Origin: JAIEPX01 sp963725255
GTDB taxonomy: Bacteria; Pseudomonadota; Gammaproteobacteria; JAIEPX01
Direction: 5' to 3'
DNA length: 64,000 nt
NCBI GenBank assembly: GCA_963725255.1
Contig: CAVRXV010000004.1
Span: forward strand, 310,001 to 374,000
The stretch's first letter is position 1. Each line of letters begins with the position of its first letter. The notes beneath the pieces are model-generated. The model did no database searches. It was given only the letters and a program-made list of their open reading frames with translations, and was not told the DNA's origin. Positions 25,968 to 35,884 of the stretch are shown here, in pieces. The translations under genes and the position numbers were made by a program.

Positions 25968-27746
25968 TTATTTTAATTCTTCAATTTTATCTGGTGATGC
26001 AGCAAGAACATTTTCAAATAAATAACCGGGGAAAGTTTCATCTTTTCTGTACGCTTCGAGAATGTCTCTGATTGATTCGCCTTCAGAAGTTGATTCATCA
26101 AGAGCATCAGGGTATTTTTCGAGCATAATGGCCAAGGTGCTCCATGCAGTGATAATTTTCGATTCGAGATTTCCAGTATTACTAATTTTTGCATGAACCT
26201 CGTCTGTATTAGCAACCGTTAATAATATTTCAAATAATGTTTGTTGACCACTATTGGTGGTGCGCCAATTCATATGAAATTCTTCAATTAACATGATTAA
26301 TAATTTTGGATTGTTTGACAAGGTGGCATAGTGCAACACAGTCAAGTCGTCATTGGCAACGAGTGAAAGTAGTTCAGGGTTTTTTTGGTGTAAACGTCTT
26401 AAAAACCATGGGTAATCTGATTGTGCTGCGCAATGTGCCACTGTGAAACCATTGGCATCACGTGGAGTATCTTGATCAGCATAGTTATGTGTTTGTAAAT
26501 AATCGTAAACATGAAAATGTCCACCAAGCGCGGCATGATGCAAAACGCAACGACCTTCGTCATCAAGTTCGTAAAGCATTTTTCTGCCTTCGGGTGTTTT
26601 TAATACTTCGCGAATTAAATTCAAATGTCCTGCTCGAGCGAGCCGATGAAGAACTGTTTCACCATTATTAAAACGTTGGTCGAGTGACAATATTTCTTCA
26701 TTCACAAATTTCCAGAAAATTTCAGAGTGGCCACCTTGAATGACACTTTCAACAAGATCTTCAAAATCAATGTTATGATTTGTATTTAGATCCAAAGCAA
26801 CTGGATAATTTCCCATTTTGCAGGCATGTTTTGCAACGATGAGTAATTCTTCGTGAGACTCGGGTAAGTTATGATCTTCTCGTTCCCATAAATCCCAATG
26901 CCCATATTCTGAGGACATTATCGCTGGGTGTGGGCCAATGGTAGGGTCTACTCCAGCTCCTAAAAGAAAATCAACGGTGTCGTTATGTCCGCCAAAATAA
27001 GCATAGGTTAGCAGCGTTTCTTCGTCGGCTACTCGAGATTCATGGGGGTACACTTTTTTCAGGTCATAACCTATATCACGAAAAAATTCTAATGCTTCGT
27101 TGTCACCGACTAAAGCTGCGAGAGTAGGTAATTTATGGTGAGGATCAAAACGTTCGATTTCTTCAGCGGTGTAACGTTCACCTATAGGAGGAAAATGACG
27201 AGCTAGGTGACGTTTTACGCATTCGAGCCGCCGTCCAATCGTATAAAATTGCAGCGGCCCGCGTCCGTATGAATCTACTGTCGTTGTAATCTTATCGCCT
27301 AATAATTCTTCGACGAGATTTTCTTTGCCACAGAGCGCTATGATTTTCCATTCACACTTTGGGTCATTTTTAAAAAGAATATCGATGAGAGGTTCGGCGT
27401 TGCTTAAGATATTAGCGAGCTCTTGATAATTTAATCGGTAATGTTCAAAAATGGGGCTGAGCTCTATCACGTCTAGCAAATAATCAAAACCGTCAATGAC
27501 ACGAGAGGTGAGTCTTAATTGGAGTAGCTTTTTTAATAAGATTGGCTGAGCTCTTTGCCAGAGCGTGGTACATGCCATTCCCCAACTCACTGTGTCTCTC
27601 ATTGAGAGGAAGCCACAGAGATACTCTTGGACATCTCTACCCTGTTTAATAAGGCCGTGACCGCTATTTTCTTGGCTGGCTTCTTCTTTATTTTGAGGGT
27701 CAGCTTCAGTAGGTAGACTAGGATCTGATAGATGCTGTTCTTGCAT
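25968..27746 (-). CDS. F-box-like and ankyrin repeat protein (putative effector)
   Basis: The protein is 592 residues from the ATG at 27746, eight bases after AAGG; a GTG at 27755 is less likely. Residues about 38-75 (DVQEYLCGFLSMRDTVSWGM, then CTTLWQRA) look like an F-box helix trio. Ankyrin repeats follow near 230-255 (LLTYAYFGGHNDTVDFLLGA) and from about 360 to 490, with TVLHRLARAGHLNLIREVL, CVLHHAALGGHFHVYDYL, TVAHCAAQSDYPWFLRRL and TVLHYATLSNNPKLLIMLI. F-box/ankyrin combinations in Legionella-like bacteria are host-directed effectors that recruit SCF ubiquitin ligase (known family behaviour; inference here). No Sec signal is seen. A decayed paralogue lies at 30379-32092. Confidence 0.78.
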   Translation of the reverse strand: MQEQHLSDPSLPTEADPQNKEEASQENSGHGLIKQGRDVQEYLCGFLSMRDTVSWGMACTTLWQRAQPILLKKLLQLRLTSRVIDGFDYLLDVIELSPIFEHYRLNYQELANILSNAEPLIDILFKNDPKCEWKIIALCGKENLVEELLGDKITTTVDSYGRGPLQFYTIGRRLECVKRHLARHFPPIGERYTAEEIERFDPHHKLPTLAALVGDNEALEFFRDIGYDLKKVYPHESRVADEETLLTYAYFGGHNDTVDFLLGAGVDPTIGPHPAIMSSEYGHWDLWEREDHNLPESHEELLIVAKHACKMGNYPVALDLNTNHNIDFEDLVESVIQGGHSEIFWKFVNEEILSLDQRFNNGETVLHRLARAGHLNLIREVLKTPEGRKMLYELDDEGRCVLHHAALGGHFHVYDYLQTHNYADQDTPRDANGFTVAHCAAQSDYPWFLRRLHQKNPELLSLVANDDLTVLHYATLSNNPKLLIMLIEEFHMNWRTTNSGQQTLFEILLTVANTDEVHAKISNTGNLESKIITAWSTLAIMLEKYPDALDESTSEGESIRDILEAYRKDETFPGYLFENVLAASPDKIEELK

Positions 27747-27999
27747 TGCTGTCACCTTAATTGAGTAAAAGTCGCCAGTATACCCAAATTTTTCATATAT
27801 TTCAAGCTAGATTTAGTATCAAGTACATGTCTGGCTTCACTCGTGAAGCTACTGCACAATTGATCAAAGACGCATGATAAATGCAATTAAGGGGTATATT
27901 GATGGTAAGCCATATGGCAATTGAGCACAGTTAAAACCAGTTAGGGCTTGTCCCAAATCGGGAAAAATATTGACGGCAATACGGCATCCATCAAACTTA

Positions 28000-30112
28000 T
28001 CATTTCCTAGTTGATTGAGGGGTAACTTCAGCTTTCTCAGTTTTTTCTGTTTTTAAACCACCAACTTTTTGAATACTCTCTTTAAGTGGAGACATATTCA
28101 TTGTCTCTAAATGTTTCCTCACTTGCCCTTTTAGTATGCTCTTAACGATCCCCACTTTACTTTTTTCTACTCTTTCAAGCAGTTTGTCGAGTTTCGATAT
28201 TGCCTGATAAGCCGATTTTTGATCTGGGTCTAGCTTATTTGGGTATTTCTGTTTTACTTCCTCATCTACTTTTGACTTATTAATTCCGTCTGCAAATCCC
28301 GTTGTTGCAAGAGCATCCAATTTTGCCTGAATTATTTCTGCGCGATGCTCTTCTTGATATTGTTTAAATTCAGGCTGAATTTTAATAACGTTAATATCTC
28401 TTCGCAAATTTGCAATCTGATCCTGTACTCGCGCTCCCGCAGTCACAATATTATCTGCTCTACTGATAATGCTAACAAATGATTGAGTAACATTGGATTG
28501 TGTATTGTTTGATGTACTGCTCAAATTAGCAATCTTTTGAGGTATTGTTTTCAATTCCTCACCGAATAGTTTTATCAGACTCCCTTTATTAACTTTATCT
28601 TCAGTGCCTATTGCATTATTCAACAAAGTCATCGCGCTTTCGTAATGTTTTTTAGAATCTTGGGCTTTTCCGTTTACTAACGCATTTTCTATGTTGTTGA
28701 AATAAGTATCAAAACCATCGTGCCCCATTTCTCTGAGAGCATTGGTTGCAAACTCTTTGAAATCAGCAAATTCTGGGAAATCTACTCTTTTCTGAAACTC
28801 AGATATATTTTTTCGCATCGCTTCTAATTTTTCAATCTGACTTACAGAAACTCTTTGAGATGGCTTCCCTTCCTCTTCTTTGCCTTTGTCATCCTCACTT
28901 TTAATTTGTACGGAATCTGCACCACTACTCCTTGCTTCTAAAATCTCGCTTATATCCTCACCAGGTATTATATAGGATTTATAATCATCCTCATCATGGG
29001 CCACGGTTCTTGATTTTTCTTCAGCTTCAGTCTCAACCCCGTGCTCTTCAGCCCGAACAGTATTTACTCTTTTAACATCTTCTGCCTCTCGTTGTTCGGG
29101 TTCAGGCTTTGTTGCACCTGGCTGTGATTTCAGACCTTGTACCTCACCCATCTTTTTAGTCATTTCTGCAAATTCATCGATGTTTTCCACGCCAGACCTT
29201 AGGGCTTCATTTCTTAATTGCCCAGCGTGAATAGCTCTTAATCTTTGCCTTGATGCTTCAACATCTTCTACCTCGTGCTGTTCGGATTCATTGCTATCAA
29301 CTGTTTGAGGTGCATCTTCGCCTTTCATTACTGCTTCTACAATTGGCCTCGTGCTTTTCATTGTTGATAGTTTAGCTTCCATCTCATTCACAGTTTCATG
29401 TTCTTCAGCCTCATGCCCTTCTTCCTCTCCACTCTTACTTAGTCCAGCCTCAACTCCATGCTCTTCTATTTTTGTTGTCACTTTTTCTTCAACAGGATCT
29501 GGTTTCAAAAATATGACATCTTCATCATCTTCAACCTCTTGTTCTGCTTGTTCAGCCCCTGGCATCGTGCCCTCCTATTTTTGTTGTTACTTTTTCTTCA
29601 ACAGGAGCTGGGTTCAAAAATACAACATCTTCGTCACTTTCAACCTCTTGTTCTGCTTGTTCAGCCCTAGCATCGTGCCCTTCTATTTTTGTTGCTACTT
29701 TTTCTTCACCACTCACATTCAGTCCAGCTTCGACTTTAGCTTCAACTACTTTTGGTTCGGTAGGAGTTTGCACAGTGCCCAATTCTTGTTTCTTCTGGAT
29801 TTTTGATGTAAGAAGCTGAGATAATCGAACAGACGGTGACCATGCTTCTTTAACAGTGGGACTCTTCAAGGCTTTAATAAGCCTGTTATTAGTGTTTTCT
29901 AACGCCGACATATACGTTTCAGCTGCTATATTCCGATCAGCTTGATTTCTTTCAAACGTTTTTAACTGTGCATAGATTTGTGGTACATCTACCAGTCCTG
30001 AAATTTTAAGATCTTCAAGTTTAGCCAAATTGCTCTTAATTTCAGTAAGTAGCTTACCTGCCGCTCTCTTTTCTCTCTTTAATTCTCTAGCTGATTTCTC
30101 TTGACATGACAC
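28000..30112 (-). pseudogene. Acidic coiled-coil repeat protein, split by a 1-base frameshift
   Basis: Two overlapping frames (30112-29552, then 29565-28000) encode one protein of about 700 residues. The joint is a run of four C at 29556-29559 (G on the coding strand). The neighbouring 108-bp tandem repeat has three, and the spacing of successive repeat copies is 109 there but 108 next to it. Removing one base reads through. Repeat units contain AEQAEQEVESDEDVVFLNP and VEEKVTTKI. The rest is Glu/Lys-rich coiled coil without recognised domains, plausibly a secreted effector. The in-frame start is a GTG at 30112 only two bases from TAGGAG. The well-spaced ATG at 30107 is out of frame, so the 5' end may also be damaged or misread. 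Confidence 0.65.
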
Positions 30113-30180
30113 ATCTCCTATCTATGAATTCTCATTTAATTATAGTACATTTTCCTGATTTCTACCTGGGGTATAGACAT

Positions 30181-30267
30181 ATGAGCAAGGAGTCTCTACC
30201 AAATTCACTGAGGATAACCATTATAATGGCTGATAAAGCTTAGGAAGCCCATGTATAGGGCTTTTTA
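30181..30267 (+). other. Possible 20-codon ORF ending at a hairpin terminator
   Basis: An ATG at 30181 opens 20 codons to a TAG at 30241-30243. GAAGCCC...GGGCTTTTTA at 30244-30267 is a hairpin with a T run on the plus strand. No other plus-strand gene ends here, so a short transcript (small RNA or peptide) is possible. There is no convincing ribosome binding site or conservation evidence, and the terminator could instead be a relic. Confidence 0.2.
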
Positions 30268-30316
30268 GCGAGTTTAGAGGGCTAATGAATCGACGGAAAG
30301 ATTCCATTGAACCCGG

Positions 30317-30345
30317 TTGAAATCATTCTTTTTTTATGATATATT
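30317..30345 (+). promoter_or_regulatory. Candidate promoter of the decayed F-box/ankyrin gene
   Basis: TTGAAA (30317-30322), a 17-base spacer and TATATT (30340-30345, 5/6 match) lie 33 bases before the ATG. Confidence 0.5.
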
Positions 30346-30378
30346 GACTAATATTGCCATGACTATAAGGGTCCTTTT

Positions 30379-32092
30379 ATGAAAAAAACCGTTTCCGACG
30401 ACCAAGATAAATCAGCAGCAGAACAAATATCTGTTATCTCAATTACTCCAGATAACGTCGACAACCCTTTTATTATGCTCGGCAGAGACGTTCATGGTCA
30501 CATGATACAATTATCAACGATTAAAAACGCTATAAGCCTATCCAGATCATGCACAAGTCTTTGGGTTAAAAACCAGGGGGCGCTTTTTCGATTATTTCTA
30601 CGAAATGCTCAATCAGAATTAAACAATGATGCTTTTGCTTATCTTCCGGACGCAATAGAACTCGATGAAAATTTCAATAAATTTACGCTTGATTTCAAAC
30701 ATCTCACCCGAGTGCTTAATTCTGCATTACCCGTATTAACCTCCTTCATCAAAAACGATCTAAGAGTTGCGCCAAAGTTTGCAGCAATTTGCGGCAAAAA
30801 AAATGCTGTGGAAGCAATGTTAGGTGATAAAATTACCGACCCTATAGATGAAGGCAATCATTGTATAGCATCCTACTATTCAGTAGGTGGCCAATTAGAA
30901 TGTTTAAAAGATTTTTATGCGCGTTGGCCCGAAACATTTCTACATTACATTGATGCGATTGCGCATCAGGCATCATTGGGCGGGCATATCCCAATTCTCA
31001 ATTACCTTAAGAGGAATACATAAATATCGATTTGAAAAAAGTTATATCCTAATGAAGCTGGTAAAGCTATGACCAAACTTTACTGTCATCTGCAATAAAG
31101 GGCGGTCATGAAGACATGATCAATTTTTTAATTAAAGAAGGAGTTAGCCCCTATATTGGGCTCAATTTAGCCGTTATTGCTTCCACATATGGACATTGGA
31201 AACTTTATAATCGATTCTCACTTGAAGAAAATCCATTGAGTGGATATCTAGACCATGAAGATCCTCAGCAAATGGCTCTTTGTATTGCGGTAATGCTTTA
31301 AGAACGGAAAATTGGAGCTTGGCCTTTCTCTCATGAAACAATACCACTTAGATCCGAAAATATTATTCGTATATGTATTGAAGGGGGGCACTCTAAAGAT
31401 ATTTTGGCACTTTATTAATAATGGGATAGTGTCACTTACTGATCGATTCAAAAATGATGCTACAGTTGAACATCTGATAACAGAATTTGGCCATGTATCT
31501 TTATTAAAAGAAGTTTTAAGAGATCCAAGGCCCAAAATGGCGTCCTTGCGGTCGATGCCCAAAAAAAATCAACATTGCATTATGCCGCAAAAGGAGGGCA
31601 TTACATGTATATATTCATTTTTATTGCCATTTTTCGAGAGCGCTCTACAAAAAGATGAGGAAGGAAATACTGTTGCGCATACTGCTGCTGCATCTGGATC
31701 AGTGTGGTTTCTAAAGCGATTAATGCTAACTGAAACCGGTCGAATCATGATGAAAGGGAAATGCGCTAAGAATAATAAAGGTGAAACAGTATTACATTCC
31801 GCAGCAAAATCTGGCGATTTTAATTTAATATGCATGATCGCAGAAGATAAAAATTGTGGCTTAGATCTATATTCATCAAATAACTGAGGTTTAATGGTTT
31901 TTCATAATTAGCATCATTGACGATTTCAAACCCTTTTATTGGAGTGCTGTAAGGGATCTCGTTTTAAAATACGGAACTGAACTCTTGGATATTAATCTTG
32001 TTGGTGCTGCTCCTGGTAACAACGTTAGAGAAATGATAGAAATTTTGAATGGTGAAGAATATTTTCCAGAATCAGTATTAAAGGCGCCATGA
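30379..32092 (+). pseudogene. Decayed F-box-like/ankyrin paralogue
   Basis: The fragments 30379-31023, 31116-31301 and 31312-31887, plus a tail ending at a TGA at 32090-32092, align in order with the intact gene at 25968-27746. Matching blocks include VAPKFAAICGKKNAVEAML and LGDKIT, GHEDMINFLIKEGVSPYIG, IFWHFINNGIVSLTDRF, NTVAHTAAASGSVWFLKRL and ETVLHSAAKSGDFNLI. At least four frameshifts or stops interrupt it (near 31021, 31056, 31095, 31300 and 31885), which is more than sequencing error should explain. The promoter and ribosome binding site remain. It documents duplication and loss within an effector family. Confidence 0.8.
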
Positions 32093-32134
32093 CAAATAAG
32101 TAGTAGTACTTCATTCAAGAGGATATAGATCAAT

Positions 32135-33406
32135 TTATGTTGTTTTATCCGGATATTCGCACCAATCTTTAATTAAACACGTTGGGCAAAGCGGTGTTCG
32201 TGCTTTGCACATATAACGACCATGTAAAACCAACCAATGATGAGCATCTTTTAGATATTTTTTAGGGACTGTTTTTTCTAATTTAAGCTCAACTTCTAAA
32301 GGGGTTTTTCCCTTTGCTAAACCCGTGCGGTTTGCAACTCTAAAAATATGAGTATCAACAGCAATAGTGTAATGACCAAAAGCAGTGCTGAGAACAACAT
32401 TCGCTGTTTTACGACCAACGCCCGGAAATTTTTCTAATTCTTCACGAGTGGAGGGCACAATGCTGTTGTGTTCTTTGATTAATAATTCGCACGTTTGAAT
32501 TATGTGTTTGGCTTTTGTTTTGTAGAGATTGATGGTTTTAATCATCTCTCTAAGTCCTTCTTCTCCGAGTGCGAGCATTTTTTTAGGTGTATTGGCTTTT
32601 TTAAAGAGCGCTGGCGTTGCCTTATTGACACCGATATCCGTTGCTTGAGCTGATAACATGACAGCAACCAGTAATTCAAAAGGAGTTGAGTAATTTAATT
32701 CAGTGGTGGGTTGAGGATTATTTTCTTGGAATCGTGAAAAAATGTGAGTGCGTTTTTCTGTGTTCATATCATGATTTCGATGGATTGAGTTGCTGACGTT
32801 TTGCTGTTGCTCGTGCGACAGCTTGTGCAATGGCAAGTCTGCGATCATCGACTGAGTTAATTTTTGTGAATTTTGCACGGAAGGGATGTTATTATTTTCT
32901 GATTCGGGGTTGCTCAGTCCTAAGCGATTTTGTCGTGCATGGTAACGTTCTCGTGCGCGATTCGCTTGCATTTTAATTGTAACGGGATCTTCTATAATAA
33001 TGGGCATCATATCGATGCAATCCATCGGGCAAGGAGCAAGACATAAATCGCAACCGGTGCATTCGTCGGTTAAAATCGTGTGCATTTGTTTGGCGGCACC
33101 AATAATGGCATCAACAGGACAGACTTGAATACATTTTGTGCAGCCAATGCATTCATCTTCTCGGATGACTGCTCGAGTGGGTAATTTTGTTTTTTGTTGT
33201 ATTTCTTCAATATACGGTGTGGGATCTTGTTGTAATAATTCGCCGAGTTTTTTCAGCGTTTCCACACCGCCCGGTGGGCAAAGATTAATGGGCGCATTAT
33301 TTTCGACGAGTGCTTTTGCATAAGGTTGGCAAGCACCATAAGTACACAATCCACATTGGGTTTGTGGTAAAACAGCATCAATGGTTGTAATAGTAACTTT
33401 GTTCAT
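32135..33406 (-). CDS. RnfB/RsxB-like ferredoxin fused to endonuclease III
   Basis: One uninterrupted frame of 423 residues. Residues 1-140 are RnfB-like: a Cys cluster at 18, 21, 26 and 43 (QCGLCTYGAC, CPPGG) and two ferredoxin 4Fe-4S motifs at Cys86/89/92/96 and Cys116/119/122/126. A Gln/Asn-rich linker spans about 160-215. Residues 216-423 are endonuclease III: helix-hairpin-helix FPGVGRKTANVV with catalytic Lys333, VDTHIFRV with Asp351, and the C-terminal cluster Cys400-x6-Cys407-x2-Cys410-x5-Cys416. Nth removes oxidised pyrimidines; RnfB carries electrons. An internal ATG at 32767 could start a separate Nth but has no ribosome binding site. The start overlaps the metG stop by four bases (ATGA). 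Confidence 0.88.
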   Translation of the reverse strand: MNKVTITTIDAVLPQTQCGLCTYGACQPYAKALVENNAPINLCPPGGVETLKKLGELLQQDPTPYIEEIQQKTKLPTRAVIREDECIGCTKCIQVCPVDAIIGAAKQMHTILTDECTGCDLCLAPCPMDCIDMMPIIIEDPVTIKMQANRARERYHARQNRLGLSNPESENNNIPSVQNSQKLTQSMIADLPLHKLSHEQQQNVSNSIHRNHDMNTEKRTHIFSRFQENNPQPTTELNYSTPFELLVAVMLSAQATDIGVNKATPALFKKANTPKKMLALGEEGLREMIKTINLYKTKAKHIIQTCELLIKEHNSIVPSTREELEKFPGVGRKTANVVLSTAFGHYTIAVDTHIFRVANRTGLAKGKTPLEVELKLEKTVPKKYLKDAHHWLVLHGRYMCKARTPLCPTCLIKDWCEYPDKTT

Positions 33407-35058
33407 ACGTTAACGGTAGGTTGCTCGGTAAAATACGAAGAAACTTTTTGTATATCAATACGAGTAATTAACGGCGTAAAAGTATTAATGGACTGATCCA
33501 ATAAGGGTGTTTTTACGTTTTGCCAGGTGAGTTCTGGGCAATTTAAAAATTCAGCTGATTTCGTGGCTAATGACGGAACTATAGGATGAAGATACGTCAT
33601 AATCACTTTGAATAAATTGAGCCCAAGTGTGCATACCGCTTGTACCCGTAATTCTTCCCCGGGTTTTTTTGCAAGATCCCAGGGGGCTTGCTCTGCAATA
33701 TACGCATTAGCTGTATCTGCAAGAGTCATAATTTCTTTGACGGCTTGATTGTATTCGCGTTTCATAAGTAATTCTGCAATTTTATCAGCTTGTTGAATAG
33801 CATGATTAAATAATTCGTCGCTTTCGAATTTTTCTGCTAATTTTCCTTCGAAATTTTTGGTGATAAATCCTGCGCAACGACTCGCAATATTCACAACTTT
33901 ACCAACGAGATCCGAATTTACGCGTTGTGCAAAATCAGTGAAATTGAAATCGATATCGTCGATTCCGCTATTTAATTTTGCAGCGAAATAATAACGTAAA
34001 TAATCAGAATCTAAATGTTGGCTATATTGTTGAGCTGTAATAAAAGTTCCGCGCGATTTTGACATTTTCGCGCCATTGATGGTTAGATAGCCGTGCGCAA
34101 AAACATTAGTGGGCATACGGTGGCCGCTTCCGTGCAGCATCGCAGGCCAAAATAATGCGTGAAAATACACAATATCTTTGCCAACGAAATGATATAATTC
34201 TGTTGCTTTTTCATCAACCCAGTAATGATCGAAATCAAGATCGTTTCTTTTTTTACTGAGATTCACAAAACTTGCCATGTAGCCAATCGGCGCATCAAGC
34301 CACACATAAAAATATTTGCCAGGAGCGTTAGGGATTTCAAAACCAAAATAAGGTTCATCACGAGAAATATCCCAAGGAGACAGTCCTTGAGAAAACCATT
34401 CTAATAATTTATTGCTCACAGCGGTTTGTAAATGTCCCGCTTTTAGCCATTTTTCCAATAAATCTTGATGATTAGCGAGTTTGAAAAAATAATGCACGGA
34501 TTCTTTTTCAATAGGTTTTTCGCCGGATAAAATTGACGTCGGATTTTTAAGTTCAGTGGTGGAATAAGTTGCGCCACAGACTTCGCAATTATCTCCGTAC
34601 TGATCATTTGCTCCGCATTTCGGACATTCTCCTTTCACATAACGATCGGGCAAAAACATTTTTTTCGCCGGGTCAAAAAGTTGGGAAATTGTTTTGGTTT
34701 CGATGTCACCACGATCCATGAGTCGTTGATAAATCATCTCAGAAAGCGCTTTATTTTCAGGTGAGTGAGTGGTGTAGTAATTATCATAATGAATTTGGAA
34801 GTCTTTGAGGTCTTGCTGTCTTACGTCATGAATTTGCGCAACCAGCTGATCCGGAGTGATGTTTTGTTTTTCAGCGCTGATCATGATAGGCGTGCCATGT
34901 GCGTCGTCCCCGCAAATAAATACGACATCGTTGCCTAAGGATCGTTGGAGTCGCACCCAAATATCGGCTTGGATGTGTTCGATCAAATGCCCCAAATGTG
35001 TAGGGCCATTGGCATAAGGTAAAGCTACAGTTACGAGGAGTTGTCGTTGTTTACTCAT
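33403..35058 (-). CDS. metG: Methionyl-tRNA synthetase (MetG), short form
   Basis: The protein is 551 residues from the ATG at 35058 (MSKQRQLLVTVALPYANG); a GTG nine bases upstream is in frame but less likely. The HIGH-type motif is GPTHLGHLIEH, the zinc knuckle CPKCGANDQYGDNCEVCG, and the KMSKS loop GAKMSKSRGT. The C-terminal EMAP-like tRNA-binding/dimerisation domain of E. coli MetG (677 residues) is absent, giving a compact enzyme. It is translationally coupled to the RnfB-Nth fusion. The gammaproteobacterial metG/mrp divergent pair is preserved, but a receiver gene and a hairpin repeat lie between. Confidence 0.95.
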   Translation of the reverse strand: MSKQRQLLVTVALPYANGPTHLGHLIEHIQADIWVRLQRSLGNDVVFICGDDAHGTPIMISAEKQNITPDQLVAQIHDVRQQDLKDFQIHYDNYYTTHSPENKALSEMIYQRLMDRGDIETKTISQLFDPAKKMFLPDRYVKGECPKCGANDQYGDNCEVCGATYSTTELKNPTSILSGEKPIEKESVHYFFKLANHQDLLEKWLKAGHLQTAVSNKLLEWFSQGLSPWDISRDEPYFGFEIPNAPGKYFYVWLDAPIGYMASFVNLSKKRNDLDFDHYWVDEKATELYHFVGKDIVYFHALFWPAMLHGSGHRMPTNVFAHGYLTINGAKMSKSRGTFITAQQYSQHLDSDYLRYYFAAKLNSGIDDIDFNFTDFAQRVNSDLVGKVVNIASRCAGFITKNFEGKLAEKFESDELFNHAIQQADKIAELLMKREYNQAVKEIMTLADTANAYIAEQAPWDLAKKPGEELRVQAVCTLGLNLFKVIMTYLHPIVPSLATKSAEFLNCPELTWQNVKTPLLDQSINTFTPLITRIDIQKVSSYFTEQPTVNV

Positions 35059-35139
35059 GAAGATCACTCATTCTCTCAAAATAGGCCAGTATATCAGGAC
35101 GGGGGCAGGCATGCACGTCACAAGGAATTAGAAGATTGA

Positions 35140-35208
35140 AACTTAGGGGTCAGACCCAGAAAAATGACAAATTTCACTTGTCATTTTTCAGGGTCTGACC
35201 CCTAAGTT
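35140..35208. repeat. 69-bp REP-like hairpin (GGGGTCAGACCC family)
   Basis: ACTTAGGGGTCAGACCC with AGAAAAATGACAA (from 35141) is mirrored by TTGTCATTTTTC and AGGGTCTGACCCCTAAGT (to 35207), giving 30-bp arms with one mismatch around ATTTCAC. It lies between divergent metG and the receiver gene, so it is not a terminator for either. The GGGGTC...GACCCC ends recall those of the 99-bp elements at 37734 and 44147. Confidence 0.85.
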
Positions 35209-35334
35209 GGTAATTAGTGTGCCAAAACTGTCTCAAATCTAGTACAAGCATTGCAGACATTGTCTATTGATACTGTCCAATACTTAATGTTATTTCTATC
35301 GCTTCTGCAATGAATTAATAAGAAGGCAAGTTGC

Positions 35335-35811
35335 ATGTTGGAGACGTTTGACTATCTCAACATCTTTTCTGAAGATCCTGATGATCAAGATTTGGTTATC
35401 AAGAAAAACACCAGTGTCGTCAACGACGATAATTGTCGTATCCTGTTGGTTGAAGACGAACCGCTTTCCCAAAAGTATTGCAAAGTTTTGCTGGAAGGGC
35501 GAGGTTATTCGCTTGATATATCCCCTGATGGTGAAACTGCATTAAAGATAATTGCCAAAGAGCATTTTCAAGCAATTCTGATGGATATTGGTTTGCCAGG
35601 AATGTGTGGCATCGATGTGGCTCATTTTATTCGTACCACAGAGAATCCTAATCGTCATGTACCTATTATCGCGTTTACTGCTCATCTCGTTCCCTCAAAG
35701 CTGCAAGCTTGTCTCGATGCGGGCATGACAGACTTCTTGCTCAAACCGGTTTCCCCAACAGAATTGTGCAGCAAGCTTGATAGATTGCTTGTTCGATCAG
35801 TTTCTAAGTAG
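35335..35811 (+). CDS. Stand-alone response-regulator receiver protein
   Basis: This 158-residue protein has a 33-residue N-terminal extension and a CheY-like receiver domain: Glu40-Asp41 in LLVEDEP, phosphoacceptor Asp84 in ILMDIGLPGM, Thr115 in IIAFTAH and Lys137 in FLLKPVS. There is no output domain and no kinase nearby. The closest relatives in style are receiver domains of hybrid ArcB-like kinases, so it may be a phosphorelay intermediate or a free-standing regulator. AAGG upstream gives a reasonable ribosome binding site. Confidence 0.85.
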   Translation: MLETFDYLNIFSEDPDDQDLVIKKNTSVVNDDNCRILLVEDEPLSQKYCKVLLEGRGYSLDISPDGETALKIIAKEHFQAILMDIGLPGMCGIDVAHFIRTTENPNRHVPIIAFTAHLVPSKLQACLDAGMTDFLLKPVSPTELCSKLDRLLVRSVSK

Positions 35812-35884
35812 TAATTGACTTGATTCGTCTGATGGCGTAGCCTTAATTTTCAATCAGAAAATGTTAGTGGCGGTGTGATAAAAG

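Noticed and set aside
27826..27876. Short plus-strand frame beginning MSGFTREATAQ
   Set aside because: It has only 16 codons, no ribosome binding site and no neighbour it could extend. It could be a gene relic, but nothing supports that.
29351..29806. Plus-strand ORFs of Ser/Phe/Cys-rich composition opposite the coiled-coil gene
   Set aside because: The composition is the mirror of the Glu/Lys-rich repeats on the minus strand.
32135..32767. Stand-alone nth gene starting at the internal ATG (32767)
   Set aside because: There is no Shine-Dalgarno sequence, and the frame is continuous from the RnfB-like part, so a fusion is the simpler reading. It is kept as a test in the findings.
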